Shown here: positions 15,901 through 23,269 of the stretch, piece after piece | Numbering within the stretch: the first letter of the stretch is position 1 | How the letters are laid out: each line of letters opens with the position of its first letter | Assembly: GCA_020831775.1 (NCBI GenBank) | Contig: JAFIFZ010000011.1 | Span: 1 to 36,176 of the forward strand | Direction: 5' to 3' | DNA from: Phycisphaerales bacterium | Lineage (GTDB): Bacteria; Planctomycetota; Phycisphaerae; Phycisphaerales; UBA1924 | Length of the DNA stretch: 36,176 nt | The notes under the pieces: generated by a model | Told to the model about the DNA's origin: nothing | Seen by the model: the letters and a program-made list of their open reading frames with translations, nothing else | The model's database searches: none | Translations under genes and position numbers: made by a program

Positions 15901-17958
15901 TCAGCCGCTCGCCTTGCGTGCCGAGGGCGCGGGCCCGGGTTGGCCGGCTTTCCTGCGGGCCTGCTCGCTCAGCGAGAGCGCGAGGCGGAAGGCCCTGTCC
16001 GGGCGCTCTGCGAGTGCGGGGTGGCGGGAGGCGAGCTCGGCGATGAGGTCGGCGTGCTTGGTGCTGTCGTTGTGCAGGCGTGAGCCGGGTCGCAGGCGGT
16101 AGCGCAGCAGGAACTCGGGCACGACCACGCCCTGCATCCCCAAGAGCGCCATGCGGCACCAGAGCTCCCAGTCCTCGTAGCCGGGCATCGTCGGGTCCCA
16201 GCCGCCGACCTCTTCGATCGCCTCGCGCCGGAAGAGGGCCGCGCTGGCGCCGCCGACATTGAAGCAGGTCAACAGGTCGCGATGGAGCCCCAGCGGCACC
16301 CACCCGGTCACGGGCTTGAGCGGGTCTTTGCGGAAGCTGGCGATCAGGGGCGTCGCGTACGACGCATCGGGGTTGCGCTCCAGCGCCGCTTCGAGCTTCT
16401 CGATTGCGTCGGGGGCGAGGAGGTCGTCGGCGTCGAGGGGGAAGACCAGGGGCGCGTCGGTCCGGGCGACGCCGGTGTTGCGGGCCGCGGCGACGCCCGC
16501 GTTGTCGGTGTGCAGAACCCGGAGAGGGAGGTGGTGCGTGTTGCGGCGAGCGGTCCGGTCCAGCCAGTCGAGGCTGGCGGGGTCGGTCGACCCGTCGTTG
16601 ACCAGGACGACCTCGTCGGGCTGGCGGGTCTGCCTGGCGAGGCTCGCGAGGGTCTGGTCGGTCAGCTCGCCCATGTTGAAGTACGGGATCACGACACAGA
16701 GTCGGCGCGGCGTGACGGTCGGCGCACGGCGCCGGGGCTCGGCGGGCTTGAGCAGCGGCGCGTAGGCGTCGAGGGCGCCGGCCGCCGCGGCTTGCGGGTC
16801 GGCGAGCTCGCGGGCCCGCGCGGGGCCGGCGGCGCTCAGCGCCGATTGCAGCTCGGTGTCTTCGATCAGCGTCTCGATCGCGTCGCGGAGGGCGCTTGCG
16901 TCGCCATTGGCGAAGAGGAGCCCGTGCTCGCGGTCGGCGATCATCTCGGGGATGCCGCCGGCGTCGGAGGCGATGACCGGCGTTGCAGCGCCCATCGCTT
17001 CGAGCACCGAGTACGGGAGATTGTCCCAGAGCGAGGGGGCGACGAGCGCCGTGGCGCGAGAGAGCAGGCGACGGACCGTCGGCGGGTCGACCGGGCCGAG
17101 GAAGACGAAGCGGTCGCGCCAGCGCCCGGGGATCTGCTTTGCGATGGTTTCGCGCATCGAGGTCCGCAGGGGTCCGGTGACCGAATCGGCCCCGGCCAGG
17201 AGCACGCTGAGATCGTGCCCCTTGTCGAGCAACTCGACGGCAGCCTGCACGAGCAGGTGCTGGCCTTTGAGGCGCTCGATCCGCCCGACACACAGGAGCA
17301 TCGTCGGGCCGTCGGCCCTGGGGGGCGCGGGCCTTGACGGAAAGGGGTTGGGCGTGACGGCTTCGGGCCGGCCCTCTCGGCGGACGCCGGGCAGGACGCG
17401 TTCGATTTCGGCGATCGCCGCGGCGCTGGGGGAGAGCAGGATGTCCGCCTCGGCGAGGACGGTCCGCTCCATGTGCTCGACGACGGCGTCGGACCGGTTG
17501 TACCACGAGCGCCCGTGCCGGTCGTACAGCACCGCCCCGGGCGTGTGGATCCGGACACTCAGCACGCAATCCTCGAAGAGCCCCATCGCCCGGCGGGCCC
17601 GGAAGAGGAAGTAGCCTTCGGCCCGGATGTCGGGCGTCTCGATGATGTCGAACCGGTGTTCGTCGTGCAGGGGTTTGAGCGCCTGATAAACGCTCATCGC
17701 CCGACGCATCGGTGGGCAGTGGTAGGCGGGGAAGGCGAACTCGCCCTCGGACGGGTCGTGGGTGTGGATGCGGACGCCGGGGAACAGCCGCTCGGCCCGG
17801 GAGTCCAGCTTCTGGTGGGGCGTGGTGAGCAGGTGGACCTCGGCGCCCGCGCCGGCGAGGGCCCGGGCCATGTGGGCGGCGTACACGCCCGCCCCGCCCC
17901 CAGAGAACGGGGCGAGTTCGGCCGAGACCAGACAGATTCGCGTCGGGCGGTCGTTCAA
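15901..17958 (-). CDS. Bifunctional glycosyltransferase, GT4 then GT2
   Basis: The product is 685 residues with domains in the reverse order of its convergent neighbour, whose stop lies 17 bases away. The N-terminal GT4 domain has ICLVSAELAPFSGGGAGVYA (8-27). Its donor-site region is PSLWDNLPYSVLEAMG, where Asp replaces the usual first Glu, as in some GT4 branches. The GT2 domain begins near 430 with VVIPYFNMGE and has DADD at 509-512 plus YEDWELWCRMA. The start is TTG: the frame shows no better initiator, and the TAGCCT box 7 bases upstream points to a leaderless TTG message. It probably builds the same glycan as the plus-strand operon. Confidence 0.88.
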   Translation of the reverse strand: MNDRPTRICLVSAELAPFSGGGAGVYAAHMARALAGAGAEVHLLTTPHQKLDSRAERLFPGVRIHTHDPSEGEFAFPAYHCPPMRRAMSVYQALKPLHDEHRFDIIETPDIRAEGYFLFRARRAMGLFEDCVLSVRIHTPGAVLYDRHGRSWYNRSDAVVEHMERTVLAEADILLSPSAAAIAEIERVLPGVRREGRPEAVTPNPFPSRPAPPRADGPTMLLCVGRIERLKGQHLLVQAAVELLDKGHDLSVLLAGADSVTGPLRTSMRETIAKQIPGRWRDRFVFLGPVDPPTVRRLLSRATALVAPSLWDNLPYSVLEAMGAATPVIASDAGGIPEMIADREHGLLFANGDASALRDAIETLIEDTELQSALSAAGPARARELADPQAAAAGALDAYAPLLKPAEPRRRAPTVTPRRLCVVIPYFNMGELTDQTLASLARQTRQPDEVVLVNDGSTDPASLDWLDRTARRNTHHLPLRVLHTDNAGVAAARNTGVARTDAPLVFPLDADDLLAPDAIEKLEAALERNPDASYATPLIASFRKDPLKPVTGWVPLGLHRDLLTCFNVGGASAALFRREAIEEVGGWDPTMPGYEDWELWCRMALLGMQGVVVPEFLLRYRLRPGSRLHNDSTKHADLIAELASRHPALAERPDRAFRLALSLSEQARRKAGQPGPAPSARKASG

Positions 17959-17965
17959 GCGGACA

Positions 17966-17971
17966 AGGCTA
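17966..17971 (-). promoter_or_regulatory. -10 box of the GT4-GT2 gene, leaderless arrangement
   Basis: On the minus strand this reads gggTAGCCT, followed by 7 bases and the TTG start at 17958. It is paired with a divergent box 33 bases away. Confidence 0.45.
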
Positions 17972-18004
17972 CCCGTCGGGGGTGAGTTGTGCCGGGGCGG
18001 GGAC

Positions 18005-18010
18005 TACCAT
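18005..18010 (+). promoter_or_regulatory. -10 box of the lyase/epimerase-like operon
   Basis: TACCAT lies 113 bases before the ATG at 18123. The leader contains a small inverted repeat, CGCGCCGTGAACGGCG-like, near 18020-18036. It is divergent from the TAGCCT box. Confidence 0.4.
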
Positions 18011-18122
18011 CGAGACCCCGCGCCGTGAACGGCGTCGCGGGCCCGCCGACACCCTTTTTCGGGGATCATTCGGCCCGGTGCGATGCGTTCGGCTCGCGGG
18101 CCTTCCCGGAGGGACACCTGTG

Positions 18123-19856
18123 ATGAGAGACCGGTACGCAGCGCTGGCGCTGCCTTACATCCCGCGCCTGCTCCACCTGGTGGACATGAACCCGTACTCG
18201 AAGACCTACGGGAGCTTCGATCGGGCGTTCTGGCACTACCGGACGATGGACTTCCCGTGCGGGATGTCGCAGGAGTTCGTGCTGCCCCTGGCCCTGGTCT
18301 ACGCCAAGGAGTACCCGGGCAACACCTTCTGTGGGGTCGAGCGCCTGCGCGAGATCGCCGAGGGATCGCTCCGGTTCATGGCTTCGTCGAGCCACAAGGA
18401 CGGGACCTGCGACGACTACTTCCCGTTCGAGCGGGCGATGGGGGCGTTGGTCTTCAGCCTGTACGCCGGGTGCGAGGCGTACCGGGTGCTGAAGATGGAC
18501 GACCAGCGGGTCGCCGACTTGTTCACCAGGCGGATCCGCCACCTCGAGCACGAGAACGAGACGGGGCGGTTGAGCAACCACCAGGCGCTGGCCGCCCTCG
18601 CGGCGTTCAATGTCTACAGCGTCACCGGCGACGAGAAGGCGAAGAAGGTCGCCGAGGACCGCATCGCCCTGACCCTGAGCTGGCAGCATAAGGAGGAGGG
18701 GTGGTTCCAGGAGTACGAGGGGGCCGACCCGGGCTACCACACCTGCACGATCGACTTCCTCGCCAAGCTGCGCCAGAAGATGCGGCAAGCGAAGCACCCG
18801 GGCGCCGAGGAGCTCACCAAGCCGCTGGTCGACGCGGTGAAGTTCAGCTGGCACTTCATGCACCCCGACGGTTCGTACGGGGGCGAGTACGGCTCGCGCA
18901 ACACCTACCACTTCTACCCCCACGGGTTCGAGCTCCTGGCCCCCGACTGCGAGGAGGCGGGGCAGATCGCCGACGCCTTCCTCGCCGGGACCGAGCGCGA
19001 CAAGCGGTACCACAACGACGACGACCGCATGACGGCCCACTATGTCTACGACTTCCTCCAGGCGTGGGAGGACTACCACCCCGAGCGCCCCGCGCCGATC
19101 AACGAGAGCCGGCGCAAGCCCGAGACGCGGTACATGCCCGGGGCGAAGATCGCGGTCTCGTGGAACGGACGCGAGGCCGACAGCGAAAACAGCCGCGGAC
19201 GCTACACGGTCACCAACCTCTCCAAGGGCGGCGTGCTGAAGGTCTTCGACGCCCACGGCCCGATCGCCAGCGACACCGGTCTGATCGGCGAGCTTTCCGA
19301 CGGGACCGTCGTCGTCTCGCACCTCGTCCAGGACGACAACAAGGTGAGCGCCGACCCCGACCAGGGCAGGTTCAGCGTCGAGGGCGACCTGTGCAAGCGG
19401 CGCAACAACGGGATGACGGTCATCAAGCAGCTCATGCTCCGGGGCTGGGTGCTGGTGATCGGGCGGTTCAACGCCAATCTGACGCGTTCGATCGTGCAGA
19501 AGATCGCGATCACCGGCAAACCGAAGGCGGGGCACCGGTTCCGGCGCGACATCGAGATTCTCGATGACCGCGTCGTGGTCACCGACCGTGTGCCGGTGGG
19601 CACGCCCTTGAAGCGTCTGAGCGTCGGGAGCGACGCGACGAGCATCTATGTGGCCAACAGTCTGGTGTACCAGGAGTCGAGGCTCTGCCGCTGGCAGCAC
19701 GCGGATGTGGCGTCGCTGCCTGTCGAGGCGGGGATGCGTGTGTGGCGTCGCGAGTACTTCCGGGGCTCGGGGCACAGCCCGGGCGGCGGGCTGGACGAGG
19801 GGGCCGGCGCGGGATCGCAAACAAAGCGGCCGAAGCCCGAGGCGCTGCACGCTTGA
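18123..19856 (+). CDS. Heparinase/alginate-lyase-like or C5-epimerase-like alpha/alpha-toroid protein
   Basis: The product is 577 residues. No signal peptide is visible, so it is probably cytosolic. The first 350 or so residues are helix-rich with aromatic motifs (FWHYRTMDFPCGM, EYEGADPGYHTCTIDFL, and N260-Y262-H263-Y265-H267 in NTYHFYPHG). The rest looks beta-rich (SWNGREADSENSRGRYTVTN, VVVSHLVQDDN). This two-part pattern is that of polysaccharide lyases and uronyl C5-epimerases with a toroid plus beta-sandwich. I do not recognise the exact family. The ATG at 18123 follows a CGGAGGG ribosome site; an upstream extension to 17982 is unlikely. It heads a five-gene block of glycan genes. Confidence 0.55.
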   Translation: MRDRYAALALPYIPRLLHLVDMNPYSKTYGSFDRAFWHYRTMDFPCGMSQEFVLPLALVYAKEYPGNTFCGVERLREIAEGSLRFMASSSHKDGTCDDYFPFERAMGALVFSLYAGCEAYRVLKMDDQRVADLFTRRIRHLEHENETGRLSNHQALAALAAFNVYSVTGDEKAKKVAEDRIALTLSWQHKEEGWFQEYEGADPGYHTCTIDFLAKLRQKMRQAKHPGAEELTKPLVDAVKFSWHFMHPDGSYGGEYGSRNTYHFYPHGFELLAPDCEEAGQIADAFLAGTERDKRYHNDDDRMTAHYVYDFLQAWEDYHPERPAPINESRRKPETRYMPGAKIAVSWNGREADSENSRGRYTVTNLSKGGVLKVFDAHGPIASDTGLIGELSDGTVVVSHLVQDDNKVSADPDQGRFSVEGDLCKRRNNGMTVIKQLMLRGWVLVIGRFNANLTRSIVQKIAITGKPKAGHRFRRDIEILDDRVVVTDRVPVGTPLKRLSVGSDATSIYVANSLVYQESRLCRWQHADVASLPVEAGMRVWRREYFRGSGHSPGGGLDEGAGAGSQTKRPKPEALHA

Positions 19857-19917
19857 GAGGCACGGCGTCCGCTACCGCCAACGAGGTTCAGACCGGTCGA
19901 GCCGGGGCAAGCCAACG

Positions 19918-20661
19918 ATGAACGCAACAACCGAACAATCGACGCCCGCCGGCGTGATGGACGCGAGCTACGCGGAGGGTCGTCGAGCCAAGCCGCACCT
20001 CTCGTTCAGGTACAAGTCGCGGGCGCTCAACGCGTGCGACGCGTACCGGCGTTTCGGCCCGGGCGAGGCTTCGCCCCGTGTGCTCGACCTCGGTGCCGCC
20101 GAGGGCGCGACGATGGCCGAGGTGCATCGGATGCTCGGCGCATCAGAGTCGATCGGGATCGAGTACACGCAGGAACTGATCGACGCGTCGGGGCCGCTGC
20201 CCGAAGGGTGCAGGCTGGTCCGGGGGGATGTATCGGTCGAACACGAAGGGGTTGATCCCGCCTCGTTTCACCTTGTGACGGCCTTGGCGATCATCGAGCA
20301 TCTGAAAGACCCGGGGCTGATGATGGTGCAGGCGGCAAGGGCGCTCGTTCCCGGGGGCGTGTTCGTGGCGTCGTGCCCGGCGGGGACATGGGACGCGGTC
20401 AGCGGCAAGCTCGGCCTGCACAAGGACGAGCACCACGAGGACGCGATCAACCGCGCCAAGTTCGAGTCGTTGGCGCAGGGCGCCGGGCTGGAGTCGGTGC
20501 GGTACTGCCGTTTTATGTTCGCGCCCGTTGGTTTCCTGCCCTACCTTCGGCTGCCGGTGCCCGTCGGGCTTGCCGACGGCGTCGATCGGGCGTTGCGTCC
20601 TTTGAAGGTATTCGACCCGTTCTTTGTCAATCAGCTCTTTGTTGCGAGGAAGCCGGCGTGA
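19918..20661 (+). CDS. Class I SAM-dependent methyltransferase
   Basis: This 247-residue protein has the SAM-binding motif I VLDLGAAEG (55-63), an acidic post-I residue in SIGIEY, and ALAIIEHLKDPG with RALVPGGVF as later motifs (Methyltransf_11/12 type). The substrate is unknown; the context suggests a sugar or lipid intermediate. The start is the ATG at 19918, since the longer open frame overlaps the upstream gene and has no family similarity. It lies 61 bases after the lyase-like gene, and its stop overlaps the next start (GTGA). Confidence 0.88.
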   Translation: MNATTEQSTPAGVMDASYAEGRRAKPHLSFRYKSRALNACDAYRRFGPGEASPRVLDLGAAEGATMAEVHRMLGASESIGIEYTQELIDASGPLPEGCRLVRGDVSVEHEGVDPASFHLVTALAIIEHLKDPGLMMVQAARALVPGGVFVASCPAGTWDAVSGKLGLHKDEHHEDAINRAKFESLAQGAGLESVRYCRFMFAPVGFLPYLRLPVPVGLADGVDRALRPLKVFDPFFVNQLFVARKPA

Positions 20662-21350
20662 CCGGAGGGGCCGACCAAGCCGGACTGCAGCGGAGCTACT
20701 GGTCCAAGGACCAGAGCGGGCGTCGCTCGCCCGAGCACCCCGCGGTCCGTGCGCTCTTCGAGCCAAGGGCCGACTACCTCGCCTCGCTCGTGCCCGACGC
20801 TTCGAAGGCCTCGATCGTCGATGTGGGCTGCGGCAACGGGTACCTCACTTGGTGGTTGGAGCAGCGCTTCGGGCGCGTGGTGGGCGTGGACTACAGCCAG
20901 AGCATGCTCGACGCCAACCCGTGCAAAGAGAAGGTGTGCGCCTCGGCGAGCGAGCTGCCCTTCGAGGACGGGGCGTTCGACATCGCCGTCGAGAGCCACC
21001 TCCTGCACCACTTGGTCGAGGAAGACCGTCGCAAGTCGGTGCGTGAGCTGGCGCGTGTGGCGAAGGTCGCGGCGGTGCTCTACGAGCCCAACCGGAACAA
21101 CCCGCTGATGTTCGCCTTCGGCGCCCTCAAGCCCGAGGAGCGGATGTCGCTGAAGTTCAGCCCTGGCTATGTGCGCCGCCTGCTCGATGAGACCGGCTTC
21201 GAAGATCGCAAGGCCCGCGTCGAGGGGCTGATCGTGCCCAACAAAGCCCCCGCGGCGTGGTCGAAGATCGCGGGCACGCTGGAAAAATCACCCCTGCGTC
21301 GGCTGGGGTTCTACACGCGCGCCGTCGCGACGCGGGGAGGTTCGGCTTGA
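20658..21350 (+). CDS. Class I SAM-dependent methyltransferase
   Basis: The product is 230 residues from a GTG that overlaps the previous stop (GTGA, 20658-20661). Motif I is VDVGCGNGYLT (54-64), followed by VVGVDYSQSML and AVESHLLHHL (Methyltransf_11 type). The C-terminal half, with EPNRNNPLMFAFGALKPEER and the YVRRLLDETGF region, resembles methyltransferases found beside polyprenyl-phosphate glycosyltransferases. The acceptor cannot be read from the sequence. It is coupled downstream to a TTG-started GT2 by TTGA overlap. Confidence 0.88.
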   Translation: MTGGADQAGLQRSYWSKDQSGRRSPEHPAVRALFEPRADYLASLVPDASKASIVDVGCGNGYLTWWLEQRFGRVVGVDYSQSMLDANPCKEKVCASASELPFEDGAFDIAVESHLLHHLVEEDRRKSVRELARVAKVAAVLYEPNRNNPLMFAFGALKPEERMSLKFSPGYVRRLLDETGFEDRKARVEGLIVPNKAPAAWSKIAGTLEKSPLRRLGFYTRAVATRGGSA

Positions 21351-22267
21351 TCTCTGATCGCAGGCGTCATCTTGAAGTCGGTGTGAGCGTCGTCGTGCCC
21401 TGCTACAACGAGGAGGGCGCGGTCACCGAGACCGTCGAACGCGTCTCGGCGGCTTTGGACGAGATGGAGAACCATCCCGAGCAGCCCCTGCCCTCGGAGA
21501 TGCTCTTCGTCAACGACGGGAGCTCCGACCGCACGCTGGAGATCCTTAAGCGTCTCGAAAAAGACCACACCCGCCTCCGCGTCATCGACAACGGGGTCAA
21601 CTGCGGCTACGGCGCCTCGCTCAAGCGCGGGATCGCCCAGGCCAAGTACGACCGCATCGTCATCACCGACGCCGACGGCACCTACCCAAACGAGCGCATC
21701 GGCGAGTTCGCCCGCATGCTCGACGAGTGCGACATGGTGATCGGCGCCCGCACCGCCGAGAATGTGCACATCCCGCTGATCCGCCGGCCGGCCAAGTGGG
21801 CCCTGCTCAAGTATGCGAGGTTTATGAGCCGCGCCGACATCAAGGACATCAACTCCGGCCTGCGCGCGATCCGGACCGAGCATGTGCTGCGGTTCTGGTT
21901 CATGCTGCCCGACGCGTTCAGTTTCACGACGACGATCACGATGGCGATGCACGCCGCGAGGCTGCGGGTGGAGTACCCACCGATCGAGTACCACCAGCGT
22001 GTGGGGCGGAGCTCGATCAAGCCGGTGCGCGACACGCTTCGGTTCTTCTCGCTGGTGCTGCGGACCTCGATGTACTTCAAGCCGCTGCAGGTGTTCGGAA
22101 CGGTCGCGGTGGTGCTGCTCGTGGCGGCGGTGGCGATCGGCGTGAGCGTCAAGCTCATCACCGACCAGGTGCCGCAGGTCACGACGATGTCGCTCTTCTC
22201 GACCGGGATGATCTTCCTCGGCCTCGGGTTGATCGGCGACCTGATCAACGCGCGGCGGTCGGTGTAG
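21347..22267 (+). CDS. Polyprenyl-phosphate-type GT2 glycosyltransferase
   Basis: The product is 306 residues from a TTG at 21347, which overlaps the preceding stop and has GGAGG 6-10 bases upstream. GT2 motifs are VSVVVPCYNEE (13-23), LFVNDGSSD (53-61), NCGYGASLKRG (85-95) and the metal site TDADGTYP (107-114). Two hydrophobic segments at about 246-270 and 280-298 close the protein, as in DPM1/ArnC/GtrB-like enzymes that load a sugar onto undecaprenyl phosphate. The upstream open frame to 21257 lies inside the methyltransferase and is rejected. Its likely product would feed the GT-C enzymes at 23270-28545. Confidence 0.9.
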   Translation: MISDRRRHLEVGVSVVVPCYNEEGAVTETVERVSAALDEMENHPEQPLPSEMLFVNDGSSDRTLEILKRLEKDHTRLRVIDNGVNCGYGASLKRGIAQAKYDRIVITDADGTYPNERIGEFARMLDECDMVIGARTAENVHIPLIRRPAKWALLKYARFMSRADIKDINSGLRAIRTEHVLRFWFMLPDAFSFTTTITMAMHAARLRVEYPPIEYHQRVGRSSIKPVRDTLRFFSLVLRTSMYFKPLQVFGTVAVVLLVAAVAIGVSVKLITDQVPQVTTMSLFSTGMIFLGLGLIGDLINARRSV

Positions 22268-22271
22268 CCCG

Positions 22272-23267
22272 GTGGACACGGGCGGGAGGGCCCCGACGCC
22301 GGAGACCGGCCCCGCCCCCGGCGCAAAGCGCGGGCGGACGCTGAAGCTGGCGATCCCGTTTGTCGGGCTCGTTGTCGTGCTGGCGGTGCTCGTCAGCGTG
22401 ATCGATATTCGCGAAGCGCTGCGCGCGATCGCCGAGGCCGAACTGCCGTGGGTGGCGTTTGCGGCGGGGCTCGCGCTCGTGCTGGTGATGGTCAGCGCGC
22501 TACGGCTGCGGATTTTCTGCCTGGCCGCGGGTGAGCGGGTGGGCTATCGCCGGTGCTGGTCGGCGGTGATGGCGTCGCTGACGCTCAACGCGGTTTTGCC
22601 CGGGCGCGGCGGGGACTTTGTCAAGGCGTACTTCCTGGCCGACCGCAAGGGGCAGGGGGCGGTGCTGCTGGGCGTGACGCTGCTGGAGCGCGTGGTCGAT
22701 GTGCTGGTGCTTGCGGTCCTGGCGCTGATCGGGGCGCTGCACGCAGAGATGCACGGGGCGGCAGCGGCGGCGGCGATCGTCGCGTGCCTGCCGATCGGCG
22801 CGTTTCTCGCCCTCGGCTTTGCGCACCGCGTGCCTGTTGTCGGGGCGAAGCTGCAGCGGCTGGGCGTCGCGGCGCGGGGAGCGGCAAAGCGGCCGGGGCT
22901 GCTCGCCGGGGCGACACTGCTCGCGACGGTGTTCTGGGGGATCGTGGTGCTGATCGTCTGGTCGCTGTTGCGTGCGGTCGGGGCGGGCGTGCCCATCGAC
23001 GCCACGGCGGGCGCGACGCCTCTGGCCGTCTTGGTGGGCGTGCTGCCGCTGACGATCTCGGGCATCGGGACGCGGGACGGGATGCTTGTGCTGCTGCTGC
23101 GCGACTATGCGCCGGGCGAGCTGGTGTTCGCCGCGGGGTTGCTATATACCGCGATCTCGTACTGGATGCTGGCGGCGCTCGGGCTGGCGCTCCTGGGTCG
23201 CGAGACGCTTCGGAAGGCGGGGCGGGCGGATGCAGAGCAGGGTGCAGAGCCCCCGCCGATCGACTGA
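22272..23267 (+). CDS. Flippase-like integral membrane protein (LPG_synthase_TM family)
   Basis: This 331-residue, GTG-started protein has about eight hydrophobic segments. The family signature region SLTLNAVLPGRGGDFVKAYFL (split at about 97-117) is the N-x3-PG-x-GG-x2-x-K/R motif of the YbhN/AglD/MprF-N family. LPLTISGIGTRDGMLVLLL is the second conserved stretch. Family members are proposed lipid or lipid-linked-sugar translocases. The start lies 4 bases after the GT2 stop, so the pair is an operon. The stop is only 2 bases from the convergent membrane gene. Confidence 0.85.
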   Translation: MDTGGRAPTPETGPAPGAKRGRTLKLAIPFVGLVVVLAVLVSVIDIREALRAIAEAELPWVAFAAGLALVLVMVSALRLRIFCLAAGERVGYRRCWSAVMASLTLNAVLPGRGGDFVKAYFLADRKGQGAVLLGVTLLERVVDVLVLAVLALIGALHAEMHGAAAAAAIVACLPIGAFLALGFAHRVPVVGAKLQRLGVAARGAAKRPGLLAGATLLATVFWGIVVLIVWSLLRAVGAGVPIDATAGATPLAVLVGVLPLTISGIGTRDGMLVLLLRDYAPGELVFAAGLLYTAISYWMLAALGLALLGRETLRKAGRADAEQGAEPPPID

Positions 23268-23269
23268 AC

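Noticed and set aside
15581-17569. A 662-codon minus-strand frame overlapping both double glycosyltransferases
   Set aside because: It is a shadow of the GT4-GT2 gene in another frame; the sequence is almost all Arg, Pro, Ala and Gly.
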